Assembly (NCBI GenBank): GCA_902592965.1
Contig: CACJGL010000012.1
Coordinates: 1-33,277, forward strand
Origin: an uncultured Pelagibacteraceae bacterium
GTDB taxonomy: Bacteria > Pseudomonadota > Alphaproteobacteria > Pelagibacterales > Pelagibacteraceae
DNA length: 33,277 nt
Reading direction: 5' to 3'
Shown piece after piece: positions 1 to 7,921 of the stretch; positions within the stretch are counted from its first letter, which is position 1; every line of letters starts with the position of its first letter. Made by a program: the position numbers and the translations under genes. A model generated the notes under the pieces. The model worked only from the letters and a program-made list of their open reading frames with translations, was not told where the DNA came from and made no database searches.

Positions 1-890
1 GGTTTCATGAAATATAAATTTTTTCTATTTAATAATTTTTCATTTATTAATTTTTTGTTATTTATTTTTTTTATATTTAAGGCGTTTGAAATTGGAATGG
101 TCATTTTCGTATCGTGAGCCAAAAATTTAATAATGCCACCTTTAAATAAAACAATTGCATGAACAAATGATTTTGGATGAATTAAAATTGATAATTGATT
201 ATTCTTTAAATTAAAAATTTTTTTAGCTTCAATAAATTCAAATACTTTGTTCATCATTGTTGATGAATCTATAGAAATTTTTTTTCCCATTTTCCAGTTT
301 GGATGTTTTAAAGCATTTTTAGGCTTTATCTTTGTCATTTGTTTTAATGATTTATTTAAAAAAGGACCTCCTGAGGCAGTAAGGATGATTTTTTCAATGT
401 TAATTAAGTTTTCGTTTTTTATTAATGACCAAATTGAGAAATGCTCTGAGTCAATTGGAATAAATTTAGTTTTAAATCTATTTAATTTTTTTTTAATTAA
501 ACTCCAGCCACAAATTATGGACTCTTTATTTGCTATCAATATATTATTTGTTAAAGGAATAATTTTTAAGGTTGGTTCTAGGCCATCAATACCAGAAATA
601 GCATTTACGCTGTAATCAACTTTTTTTTTAATAATTTTTTTTATATTATTTACTCCTAAATGAAGATTAATATTTTTTTTTAAAAATTTTTTTTTATATT
701 TTTGATAACTATATTTATTTTCTAATATGACATCTTTTACTTTATACAAAATTGCCTGTTTATAAATTTCTCTAACATTTTTATTTGTGGAAAGTAATTT
801 TATTTTGTAGTTCTTATTATTTTTTAGAGATTTTAATGTAGATTTACCAATAGAACCTGTAGATCCTAGAATAATTACATCTTTAATCAT
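1..890 (-). CDS. dxr: 1-deoxy-D-xylulose-5-phosphate reductoisomerase, partial (3' end outside window)
   Basis: Dxr (IspC) converts DXP to methylerythritol 4-phosphate with NADPH, the committed step of the MEP isoprenoid pathway in the cytosol. I translated the minus strand from the ATG at 890. It stays open to base 1, so about 296 codons of a usual ~390 are present and there is no stop in the window. The N-terminus carries the NADPH-binding motif GSTGSIGKST. Further on come the family motifs ANKES, then TASGGPF, then SIDSSTMMNK, which supplies metal- and substrate-binding acidic residues. An IHPKSFVHAIV segment matches the usual IHPQSIVH region. The start overlaps the cdsA stop by 4 nt (ATGA), so it is probably coupled to cdsA. 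The plus-strand open frame at 247-615 is its antisense shadow. Identification is secure; only the C-terminus is unseen. Confidence 0.93.
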   Translation of the reverse strand, partial: MIKDVIILGSTGSIGKSTLKSLKNNKNYKIKLLSTNKNVREIYKQAILYKVKDVILENKYSYQKYKKKFLKKNINLHLGVNNIKKIIKKKVDYSVNAISGIDGLEPTLKIIPLTNNILIANKESIICGWSLIKKKLNRFKTKFIPIDSEHFSIWSLIKNENLINIEKIILTASGGPFLNKSLKQMTKIKPKNALKHPNWKMGKKISIDSSTMMNKVFEFIEAKKIFNLKNNQLSILIHPKSFVHAIVLFKGGIIKFLAHDTKMTIPISNALNIKKINNKKLINEKLLNRKNLYFMK

Positions 891-1531
891 ACAGAACTAT
901 AAATTATTAAACTAATAGGAACAGAAAATATTATACCATCCATTCGATCAAGTAGTCCACCATGACCAGGTAAAATAGAAGCTGTGTCTTTTATTTTTGC
1001 TTTTCGTTTAATATATGAGATTAATAAATCCCCAAGTTGAGAAATTGTTGAGGCAATAATTATTAAATAAAATAATTTATCTAAATCCATGTGTAATTTA
1101 AAAAATAAAATTACTATTATTATAGATGACAAGTAAGATCCAATCATTCCTGAATATGTTTTGTTGGGACTTATTTTTGTTAATTTTTTTCCTTTAAATA
1201 ATTTTCCAAATATATAACCTCCAATATCTGTTGATATACATGTGGATATAATAATATATAATAATATTTTATTACTATTATCACCTATCAAAATTAACCA
1301 AACGTATACAATCGAAAAAGTTACATAAATTGTTAAGATAAAAAATAATAAAAAATGTTTGTTTTTTTTTTTAATTTTAAATATTTTTTTTAACATATAA
1401 TTAAATTCAAATAAAATTTGATAAATTACAAACACAGAAACCAAACTTAATATTAATTTATTAAAAATAGATGCACCAAGTATTAATAAAAGAACAATAG
1501 ATGTTAAAACTCTTTTATTAATTTCTGCCAT
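887..1531 (-). CDS. cdsA: Phosphatidate cytidylyltransferase (CDP-diglyceride synthase), short form
   Basis: CdsA is an integral membrane enzyme that makes CDP-diacylglycerol from phosphatidic acid and CTP, the branch point for phospholipid synthesis. The protein is 214 aa with several hydrophobic segments. It ends in the family signature: SYIKRKAKIKD at about 172-182, then PGHGGLLDRMD at 188-198, with the conserved Asp residues. An upstream TDIGGYIFGK block at 101-110 is also family-typical. At 214 aa it is clearly shorter than the ~270-285 aa of many homologues; the missing part is N-terminal transmembrane segments. The ATG at 1531 lies inside the end of uppS, giving a 14-nt out-of-frame overlap. 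The stop overlaps the dxr start by 4 nt. A run of eleven A residues on the coding strand (1362-1372) encodes part of a lysine cluster and could be a slippage site. The family call is strong. Confidence 0.92.
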   Translation of the reverse strand: MAEINKRVLTSIVLLLILGASIFNKLILSLVSVFVIYQILFEFNYMLKKIFKIKKKNKHFLLFFILTIYVTFSIVYVWLILIGDNSNKILLYIIISTCISTDIGGYIFGKLFKGKKLTKISPNKTYSGMIGSYLSSIIIVILFFKLHMDLDKLFYLIIIASTISQLGDLLISYIKRKAKIKDTASILPGHGGLLDRMDGIIFSVPISLIIYSSV

Positions 1532-2207
1532 TTAAACCACCAAAATTTCTGTTAATTGTTTCATATTTTTTTATTATTTTATAAAAGTCTCTTTTAGTAA
1601 ATTCAGGCCACATTTTTTTTTCAAAAAAGATTTCAGTATAAGTGATTTGCCATAGTAAAAAATTACTTATTCTTTTAGTATTTCCCGATCTAATTAAAAT
1701 ATCTGGATCTGGTATTCCATATGTATACAAATACTTTTCCAAGTTTTTTTCATTTAATGATAATTTTTTTTTTTTAAGAATACTTATAGAGTTTAATATT
1801 TCTTCTTTAGAACCATAGTTTAAAGCCATATTTATTTGGATTTTGTTGTTTGATTTAGTTAATAATTGAACTTTATTTATTTTATTTTTTAATATAGCTG
1901 GAAATTTTTTTATATTCCCGATCACTTTGATTTTAATATTTTTTTTAATCAAATTATTGATTTCTTTATCAATATAATTTTCTAATAAAGAAAAAAGATA
2001 ATTTATTTCTTTTAAAGGTCTTTTCCAATTCTCAGTTGAAAAAACATATAAAGTTAAATATTTGATATTCTTATTTATTGCCGCAGAAATAATCTTTTCT
2101 ACGGTTTCAAGTCCTTTTTTATGACCAAAATTTCTTGAATTTTTTTTCTTTAAACCCCATCTACCATTACCATCCATAATAATGGCTACATGTTTTGGAC
2201 GGATCAT
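1518..2207 (-). CDS. uppS: Undecaprenyl diphosphate synthase (cis-prenyltransferase)
   Basis: UppS condenses isopentenyl diphosphate units onto farnesyl diphosphate to make the C55 lipid carrier used for peptidoglycan and other wall polymers. The 229-aa protein has the cis-prenyltransferase motifs in order. IIMDGNGRWG with the catalytic Asp at residue 12 comes first, then FSTENW at 56-61, then the C-terminal IR..(N)..KRISNFLLWQ region at 172-187 with Arg173 and Arg179, and Glu192, the counterpart of the Mg-binding Glu213 of E. coli. The usual RTGGE/RTSGE stretch reads RSGNT here, so the Glu at that spot is Thr177. The start overlaps the frr stop by 4 nt (ATGA). Lying between frr and cdsA, it sits in the classic frr-uppS-cdsA-dxr cluster. 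Length is slightly short of the usual 230-250 aa. Confidence 0.95.
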   Translation of the reverse strand: MIRPKHVAIIMDGNGRWGLKKKNSRNFGHKKGLETVEKIISAAINKNIKYLTLYVFSTENWKRPLKEINYLFSLLENYIDKEINNLIKKNIKIKVIGNIKKFPAILKNKINKVQLLTKSNNKIQINMALNYGSKEEILNSISILKKKKLSLNEKNLEKYLYTYGIPDPDILIRSGNTKRISNFLLWQITYTEIFFEKKMWPEFTKRDFYKIIKKYETINRNFGGLNGRN

Positions 2208-2755
2208 ATTGTCATTATTTCTTTTTCTTTTGATACTACCTTGTCGTCAATTATCTTTATATTTATATCCGTATATTCTTGAATAATTCTTTCAAATTTT
2301 TTTTCTTGATCTTCTGAAATATCTTTAGATTTTAAAAGTTTTTTTAAATCATCATTGCCTTCTCTTCTTATATTCCTAATTGATACTTTGCATTTCTCTC
2401 CCATGGATTTAACGATTTTTTTCATTTCTAAACGTCTTTCTTCACTCAAATCAGGCACAGGAAGTCTAATTAATTGACCATCGATTTGGGGATTCATTCC
2501 TAATTCTGATTTTTTTATAGCTACATCAATTAAATTGACATTGCTCAAATCCCAAACTTGAATGTTTATTATTCTTGGTTCGGGGGTTGTTATAGTACCA
2601 AGTTGGTTTATTGGCATTTTTTGTCCATATACATCAACCTTAATAAGGTCTAGCATACTTGCATTTGCCCTTCCTGTTCTTAAAGAATTTAATTCTTTTG
2701 TAAAAATGTCAATTGTTTTTGACATTTTTGATTTATATGAACTTTCTTGAAACAT
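2204..2755 (-). CDS. frr: Ribosome recycling factor
   Basis: RRF, with EF-G, splits post-termination ribosomes from mRNA. The 183-aa length is typical (about 185). The hallmark LNSLRTGRANASMLD segment near residues 23-37 forms the start of the three-helix bundle. The C-terminus is the charged helix ending in KEKEIMTI. Its ATG shares one base with the tsf stop (TAATG at 2753-2757), so there is no room for pyrH, which normally sits between tsf and frr. It overlaps uppS by 4 nt. Translational coupling to tsf is likely given the 1-nt overlap. Confidence 0.96.
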   Translation of the reverse strand: MFQESSYKSKMSKTIDIFTKELNSLRTGRANASMLDLIKVDVYGQKMPINQLGTITTPEPRIINIQVWDLSNVNLIDVAIKKSELGMNPQIDGQLIRLPVPDLSEERRLEMKKIVKSMGEKCKVSIRNIRREGNDDLKKLLKSKDISEDQEKKFERIIQEYTDINIKIIDDKVVSKEKEIMTI

Positions 2756-3606
2756 TATTCCCCAATTTTTATTCTAACAAATTCTTTAATTTTTAAATTA
2801 GGAATATTTATTTCAGATAATATATCTTTAACTTTTTTCTTAGGCTCCATTACCCAAAATTGAGTCATCAAACTATTTTCTTCTTTAAATTTATTTAATT
2901 TACCTTCACTTATTTTGGCTACAATTTCGTCAGGTTTTCCTGAGTTTTTTAATTCTTCGTTTATAAGTTTTTTTTCTTTTTCTAGAGTTTCGATATTTAT
3001 TTCATTAGTATTTAATGCAATTGGGTTTGAAGCTGCAATATGCATTGATAATTGTTTTCCAAACAAATTTATTTTATCATTTTTTTCATCAGCTTCGAGT
3101 GAAACAACAACGCCCAACTTAGATATGTTATCTTTTATAACAGAGTGTTGGTAAATAAAATTTTGAGAGTTTGTATTGTTTACTGTAATTGTTTTACCAA
3201 TTGTAATTTTTTCACCAATTTTTGCAATTAATGAAACTAAATTGTCTTCAACTGATTTGTTATTTTTCATCTTTGATTTTTTTAGATTTTCAATATTTGA
3301 ATCGCATAAATTGTTAATTTCACTAATTTCTTTTACAAAGCTAATAAAATCATCATTCTTTGCCACAAAATCAGTTTCACAGTTAATCTCAATTAATGAT
3401 GTTTTGTATAAATCACCACTTATAGCAATTACACCTTCTTTTGCATCTCGTGACATTTTTTTTGATGCCTTAGCTATACCTTTTATTCTTAATATTTCAG
3501 CTGCTTTATCTAAATCACCGCCAGATTCTTTTAAAGCTGCGTTGCAATCTTTAAATCCAGCTCCTGTTGATTTTCTTAATTTCTTTATCTTGTCTATATC
3601 GCTCAT
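2755..3606 (-). CDS. tsf: Translation elongation factor Ts
   Basis: EF-Ts is the guanine-nucleotide exchange factor that recycles EF-Tu-GDP. The 283-aa protein begins with the UBA-like N-terminal domain ([20 protein letters not shown]). It then carries the exchange-core motif [12 protein letters not shown] at about residues 74-85, which contains the TDFV residues that contact EF-Tu. It lies 13 nt downstream of rpsB, the nearly universal rpsB-tsf pairing, and presumably shares the rpsB promoter and leader control. The stop overlaps the frr start by one base. Nothing is missing in the fold as far as the sequence shows. Confidence 0.96.
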   Translation of the reverse strand: MSDIDKIKKLRKSTGAGFKDCNAALKESGGDLDKAAEILRIKGIAKASKKMSRDAKEGVIAISGDLYKTSLIEINCETDFVAKNDDFISFVKEISEINNLCDSNIENLKKSKMKNNKSVEDNLVSLIAKIGEKITIGKTITVNNTNSQNFIYQHSVIKDNISKLGVVVSLEADEKNDKINLFGKQLSMHIAASNPIALNTNEINIETLEKEKKLINEELKNSGKPDEIVAKISEGKLNKFKEENSLMTQFWVMEPKKKVKDILSEINIPNLKIKEFVRIKIGE

Positions 3607-3619
3607 TTAAATACAAAAA

Positions 3620-4387
3620 TTAATTTAATTTTTTATCGATATTTTTAGAGATTAATTCTGTTTTATTTTCTTCTATATTAGATTTTTCTAAATTTTTAAC
3701 GATATTCTCTTTTGCATCAATAATTGTATCTTTCATTAAGTTGCAATATAAATCAATTGATCTTCTTGCATCATCATTGCCTGGTATTGGATAATCGATA
3801 CCATCTGGATTAGAATTAGTATCTAATATGGCTATTATAGGTATACCAAGTTTAATTGACTCTTTTATTGCTAAAGATTCATAATTAGTGTCAATAATAA
3901 AAACTAAATCTGGTATTTTTTTCATTTCCATTATTCCGCCTAAAGATCTTTGTAATTTATCTCTAAGACCGCTCATTTTTAATAATTCTTTTTTTGTAAA
4001 ACCTCTGTTCTCAGAGTTTAAATCTGAATTAATTTTATTTAATTTTTTTATTGAATTAGAAATAGTTCCCCAATTTGTTAGCATCCCTCCTAACCATCTA
4101 TAATTAACAAAATATTGATCAGTTTCTTTCGCTAGTTGTGCAACAGCTTCCGAAGCTTGTTTTTTTGTAGATATAAACAAAATTTTTCCTCCGGAAGATA
4201 CTGTATTGTGTACTTTTTCTAATGCAGAATTAGTTAATTCAAGTGTTTGTGTTAAATCAATAATGTGAATTGAGTCTCTTTTCCCGAAAATATATTTTTT
4301 CATTTTTGGGTTCCATCTCAAAGTTTTATGGCCAAGATGAACGCCGGCTTCTAACAATTGTTCAATAGTAAGTTTAGGTATCTTCAT
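3620..4387 (-). CDS. rpsB: 30S ribosomal protein S2
   Basis: S2 is a late-assembling small-subunit protein required for S1 binding. I choose the ATG at 4387, giving 255 aa beginning MKIPKLTIEQLLEAGVHLGH. The open frame extends 9 codons further to 4414, but those residues do not resemble S2, and a GGGA Shine-Dalgarno at 4398-4395 sits 7 nt before this ATG. Conserved S2 blocks are visible: GVHLGHKTLRWNPKM, FVNYRWLGGMLTNW, PDLVFIIDTN and the DSNPDGIDYPIPGNDDA-like region. It is preceded by a 123-nt gap after dnaE holding a foldable leader that would bury the Shine-Dalgarno, so autoregulation by S2 is plausible. The C-terminus has a short acidic/lysine-rich tail. Confidence 0.96.
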   Translation of the reverse strand: MKIPKLTIEQLLEAGVHLGHKTLRWNPKMKKYIFGKRDSIHIIDLTQTLELTNSALEKVHNTVSSGGKILFISTKKQASEAVAQLAKETDQYFVNYRWLGGMLTNWGTISNSIKKLNKINSDLNSENRGFTKKELLKMSGLRDKLQRSLGGIMEMKKIPDLVFIIDTNYESLAIKESIKLGIPIIAILDTNSNPDGIDYPIPGNDDARRSIDLYCNLMKDTIIDAKENIVKNLEKSNIEENKTELISKNIDKKLN

Positions 4388-4390
4388 TTT

Positions 4391-4446
4391 TATTTCCCGG
4401 TTATGCCACCACAATTATTGCCCTTAGGGACCGGAGGTTTAAAACC
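4391..4446 (-). promoter_or_regulatory. Candidate structured leader of rpsB (possible ribosomal-protein autoregulation site)
   Basis: Seen directly: on the minus strand the segment can fold into an outer stem pairing CCGGT (4434-4430) with ACCGG (4401-4397). A G-U pair extends it. The stem encloses two tight inverted repeats, CCCTAAGGG (4429-4421) and CAATAATTG (4420-4412). A further GGTTTTAAACC inverted repeat lies at 4446-4436. The 3' arm of the outer stem contains the G residues of the Shine-Dalgarno GGGA (4398-4395), 7 nt before the rpsB ATG, so folding would hide the ribosome binding site. Known: rpsB is often feedback-regulated through its leader in other bacteria, and I recall structured-RNA surveys of Pelagibacter proposing an rpsB leader element. 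I cannot confirm this is the same one. The regulatory role is inferred. Confidence 0.5.
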
Positions 4447-4475
4447 ATTAATTGTGTGCGTGTTAATTTTTGAGA

Positions 4476-4503
4476 TAAATACAAAATATTATCTAAAAAA
4501 CAA
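4476..4503 (-). promoter_or_regulatory. Weak candidate promoter for rpsB-tsf-frr
   Basis: In the dnaE-rpsB gap the minus strand reads TTGTTT (4503-4498), a 16-nt spacer, then TATTTA (4481-4476), a partial match to sigma-70 -35 and -10 boxes. This is the only gap upstream of rpsB wide enough for a promoter, and it lies before the foldable leader. In DNA this AT-rich such matches arise easily by chance, so the call rests mainly on position. Confidence 0.25.
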
Positions 4504-4510
4504 GCCTTTT

Positions 4511-7500
4511 TTACTCTATAATTAAATTTTCTGTCAATTTTAGAGCATTAATAAGCTGATTATTAACTTTTCTTTTATCTGTTAACTGAAATTTGTATAA
4601 TTCGTTATCTTTAGTTAAAAAAATTTGGACTTCTGTTTCACCACCATTTTTGCTTAAATTTTTTAGTTTTGTTAAATCTTCAATACAAGAAAATTTAAAT
4701 GTTATATTTTTAATTTGTTTATTTACTAATTCTTTTAAAGAAACCATTTTTTTAACATTAATTCTTTTTTGAGATTTATCCCCATCAATATAATTTTTCA
4801 TCAAAGTGATCATAAGAGAATTCCCCTCCACTAAATTTTCTCTATTTGTTTCAAAAATTTCTGAAAAAATAAATAACTCAAATACATTTGATAAATCTGA
4901 AAATTTTACTATTGCATATGAGCTTCCTTTTTGGGTTTTCTTTTCTTGAACTTTTAAAATTGTACACGCAATATTTGAACTTAATATATCTTTGCTATCT
5001 TCAAAATTTTGATAATTTATTATATTGTAATAATCAAAAACTGATTTGTATTGATTTAATGGATGATCGGATATATAAAAACCTAAAGTTTCAAATTCTT
5101 TTGAAAGTTTTAAATCTAAATTCCAATCATTAGTTTTTTCTATAAAATTTTCATCTCCGTTTTCTTGATCACCAAATAAATCAATTTGATTTAATGATTT
5201 ATTTTCATAAATATTTTTTGATTTTAATATTATATTAGGTATCGAATTGAATAATGATTGTCTATTATCATTAAATTCATCAAAACATCCTGCTTGGACT
5301 AAACCCTCTAATTGTAATTTATTTATATCTTTTGGATTAACTCTGTTTATAAAATCCGACAAACTTTTGAAATCTCCATTTAATTTTCTCTCATTGACTA
5401 CATTTGAAATAGCCTCGTAACCAACATTTTTGATTGCTCCTAAAGCATAAAAAAAATTTTCTCCATCTGAAGAAAAATCGGCAAAAGACTTATTTATATT
5501 TGGTCTAGTTATTTTAATGTTTAGCCTTTTTAATTCTTCGTAAAATTCACTTAATTTTTTTTGATTTGATAACTCCATTGACATAGAAGCAACAAAAAAT
5601 TCATGTGGATAGTAGGTTTTTAAAAAAGCTGTTTGATAAGCAATAACAGCATATGCTGCTGCATGACTTTTATTGAAACCATACTCTGCAAAAGGTTCGA
5701 TCTTTAAAAATATTCCTGCTGCAATATCTTTTGCTATTCCATTTTTATATGCCCCATCTACAAATCTCTGTTTTTGCTTTTCCAGCTCTACTCTTTTTTT
5801 CTTACCCATGGCTCTCCTTAATATATCGGCCTCTCCGGCTGTGAAACCAGACAGAATTTGTGCTATTTGCATGACTTGCTCTTGATATATTATTACTCCG
5901 TATGTTGGCTTTAATATTTGTTCCAATTTAGGGTGAAGATAGTCAGGATCTCTTTTTCCATTTTTACATTCGTTATAAATTGGAATATTGCTCATTGGCC
6001 CTGGTCTATATAATGCCACCAAGGCAATTATATCTTCTAATCTGTTAGGTTTCATATTTGTTAATGCTTCTTTCATTCCCGAACTTTCAAGTTGAAAAAG
6101 GCCAACAGTTTTTCCACTTGATAAGAGATCATAAACTTTCTGATCCTCATAATTGATTTTCTCAATATTAAAAACTGGATTAATTTTATTAATTAGTTTT
6201 TGTGCTTTATCAATCACTGTTAAGGTTTTTAAACCTAAAAAATCAAATTTTACGAGGCCAGCATTTTCAGCTGAATACATGTCAAATTGTGTAGATGGCA
6301 ATAAAAGATTTGCAGAATTGTCCTTATACAAAGGCACAGAGTCTGTTAATTTTTTATCTGCAATAACAACACCTGCAGCATGTGTTGCTACATTACGGTT
6401 TAAACCTTCTAATTTGAGCGATAGATTTATTAAACGATGGACTCTTTTATCTTCATTTATTAACTTTTGAAGTCTGGGTTCAATATTTATACATTGCTGT
6501 AGTGACATTGGTCTAGAGGGGTCAAATGGTATCATTTTACAAATACTATCAATGAAGCCATATGGTAATCCTAAAACACGTCCAACATCTCTTATTACCA
6601 TTCTTGCCTTCAACTTACCAAAAGTAATTATATGCGCTACACTATCTTTGTATTTAGTCGTAAGGTATTTAAAAACCAGATCCCTTTTTTCTTCACAAAA
6701 ATCTATATCAAAATCAGGCATTGAAATTCTGTCTGGATTTAAAAAACGTTCAAATATAAGATTAAATTTAATTGGATCAATATCTGTAATTGACAAACAC
6801 CAAGCAACTAGAGAGCCAGCACCAGATCCTCTTCCTGGTCCAACAGGTATTTTATTTTTTTTTGCCCATCTAATGTAATCAGAAACTATTAAAAAATAAC
6901 CAGCATAATTCATTTCAATTATTATTTTTATTTCATGGTCTAGACGTTTTTTATATTTTGAATATTTTGTGTCTTTTTTTAAATTTGTAATATCTATATC
7001 GAAATTCGATTTAAATTTATCTTTTAATCCTTCGATTGACATTTTAACTAGCATATCATTCGCATCACTATCGGAAGAAGAAATATTAGGAAGTATTGGC
7101 TTTGAATAATTAGGTTTATAGGAACATCTAAATGGTAAATTAAAATTATTTTCTAAAGCCTCAGGTAAATCGCTAAAAAGATCAATCATCTCTTCAGAAG
7201 ATTTAAAAAAGTGTTGATTAGTGAGTTTTGTTCTATTTGAATCATTCACATAAGTTTTTTCACCAATACACATTAGTGCATCATGTGCCTCGAACATATC
7301 TTTATCTAAATAATAAACTTCATTCGAAGCAATAATTGGTAATTGTAACTTTTCAGAAATTTTAAGATTAAAATTTTCGAAGTCTTTCTCGTTAATATCA
7401 TTATGTCTTTGGATTTCTATATAGATATTGTCTTCGAATTTTTCTTTTAACTTAATTAATAATTCTTCAATTTCATTAAATAAACCTTTGTTAAAAAGTG

Positions 7501-7921
7501 AACCAAAGAAACATCTAATTGATCCTGTTAAAACTATAATTCCATCTGCGTTGAATAATAAATCATCTATATCACAATGTGGGGTAGTAGTCTCAGGATT
7601 TTCAAGATAAGATTTTGACGAAAGTTTAATAATATTTTTATATCCATCAAAATTCTTAGCTATAAGGGGTATTAAACCCTTAAGGTTTTTATATTTAAAT
7701 AATATCTGAGTTCCAATAATAGGCTGCGTACCCACAGACGATAAATTTTCTGAAAATTCTAATGCACCTGACAAATTGTATGTATCTGACAAACCTAGTG
7801 ATTTTATTTTATTTTTTTTACAGAAATCTTTTAATTGATCAATTTTTACAGCTCCCTCACAAATGGAATATTGAGTATGTATTTTAAATTGATTAAATGT
7901 TTTATTAACTGATTCTTTCAT
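4511..7921 (-). CDS. dnaE: DNA polymerase III alpha subunit (replicative polymerase)
   Basis: DnaE is the catalytic polymerase of the replisome. The 1136-aa protein has the DnaE1 order: PHP domain (about 10-270), palm with GPGRGSGAGS at 361-370 and the catalytic PDFDIDF at 402-408 (Asp403, Asp405), the third catalytic Asp at 560 in VKFDFLGLKT, fingers with GRKK-type segments, an HhH region, and a C-terminal OB fold around 985-1060. The PHP domain looks metal-poor: the first conserved His region reads KIHTQYS (one His kept at 15), the TDH block reads SDTYN, and the later V-H-Y motif reads VYY. Intrinsic proofreading by PHP is therefore unlikely, and a separate DnaQ would supply it. The ATG at 7921 lies inside the 3' end of lolD (17-nt overlap). 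The lolD-dnaE adjacency is common in alphaproteobacteria. Confidence 0.97.
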   Translation of the reverse strand: MKESVNKTFNQFKIHTQYSICEGAVKIDQLKDFCKKNKIKSLGLSDTYNLSGALEFSENLSSVGTQPIIGTQILFKYKNLKGLIPLIAKNFDGYKNIIKLSSKSYLENPETTTPHCDIDDLLFNADGIIVLTGSIRCFFGSLFNKGLFNEIEELLIKLKEKFEDNIYIEIQRHNDINEKDFENFNLKISEKLQLPIIASNEVYYLDKDMFEAHDALMCIGEKTYVNDSNRTKLTNQHFFKSSEEMIDLFSDLPEALENNFNLPFRCSYKPNYSKPILPNISSSDSDANDMLVKMSIEGLKDKFKSNFDIDITNLKKDTKYSKYKKRLDHEIKIIIEMNYAGYFLIVSDYIRWAKKNKIPVGPGRGSGAGSLVAWCLSITDIDPIKFNLIFERFLNPDRISMPDFDIDFCEEKRDLVFKYLTTKYKDSVAHIITFGKLKARMVIRDVGRVLGLPYGFIDSICKMIPFDPSRPMSLQQCINIEPRLQKLINEDKRVHRLINLSLKLEGLNRNVATHAAGVVIADKKLTDSVPLYKDNSANLLLPSTQFDMYSAENAGLVKFDFLGLKTLTVIDKAQKLINKINPVFNIEKINYEDQKVYDLLSSGKTVGLFQLESSGMKEALTNMKPNRLEDIIALVALYRPGPMSNIPIYNECKNGKRDPDYLHPKLEQILKPTYGVIIYQEQVMQIAQILSGFTAGEADILRRAMGKKKRVELEKQKQRFVDGAYKNGIAKDIAAGIFLKIEPFAEYGFNKSHAAAYAVIAYQTAFLKTYYPHEFFVASMSMELSNQKKLSEFYEELKRLNIKITRPNINKSFADFSSDGENFFYALGAIKNVGYEAISNVVNERKLNGDFKSLSDFINRVNPKDINKLQLEGLVQAGCFDEFNDNRQSLFNSIPNIILKSKNIYENKSLNQIDLFGDQENGDENFIEKTNDWNLDLKLSKEFETLGFYISDHPLNQYKSVFDYYNIINYQNFEDSKDILSSNIACTILKVQEKKTQKGSSYAIVKFSDLSNVFELFIFSEIFETNRENLVEGNSLMITLMKNYIDGDKSQKRINVKKMVSLKELVNKQIKNITFKFSCIEDLTKLKNLSKNGGETEVQIFLTKDNELYKFQLTDKRKVNNQLINALKLTENLIIE

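Noticed and set aside
247-615. Plus-strand open frame of 122 codons
   Set aside because: It lies wholly antisense to dxr, whose minus-strand frame encodes unmistakable Dxr motifs; the hydrophobic translation is what AT-rich coding DNA gives when read backwards.
1-890. dxr as a pseudogene because no complete frame ends in the window
   Set aside because: Manual translation shows a continuous frame from 890 to base 1 with ordered Dxr motifs; it is only cut by the window edge.
3176-3610. Plus-strand open frame of 144 codons opposite tsf
   Set aside because: Antisense shadow of a conserved EF-Ts gene with no family resemblance; the same applies to all other plus-strand frames in the window (for example 6153-6470, 6552-6878, 26390-26653).
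4388-4414. N-terminal extension of rpsB to 4414
   Set aside because: The extra nine residues are not S2-like, the ATG at 4387 has a properly spaced Shine-Dalgarno, and the extension overlaps the structured leader.
4495-4512. AAAAAA-GGCTTG-TTTTTT as a terminator after dnaE
   Set aside because: The stem would be only A-U pairs with no GC base pairs, so it is too weak for intrinsic termination; it may still contribute, but I cannot support it.
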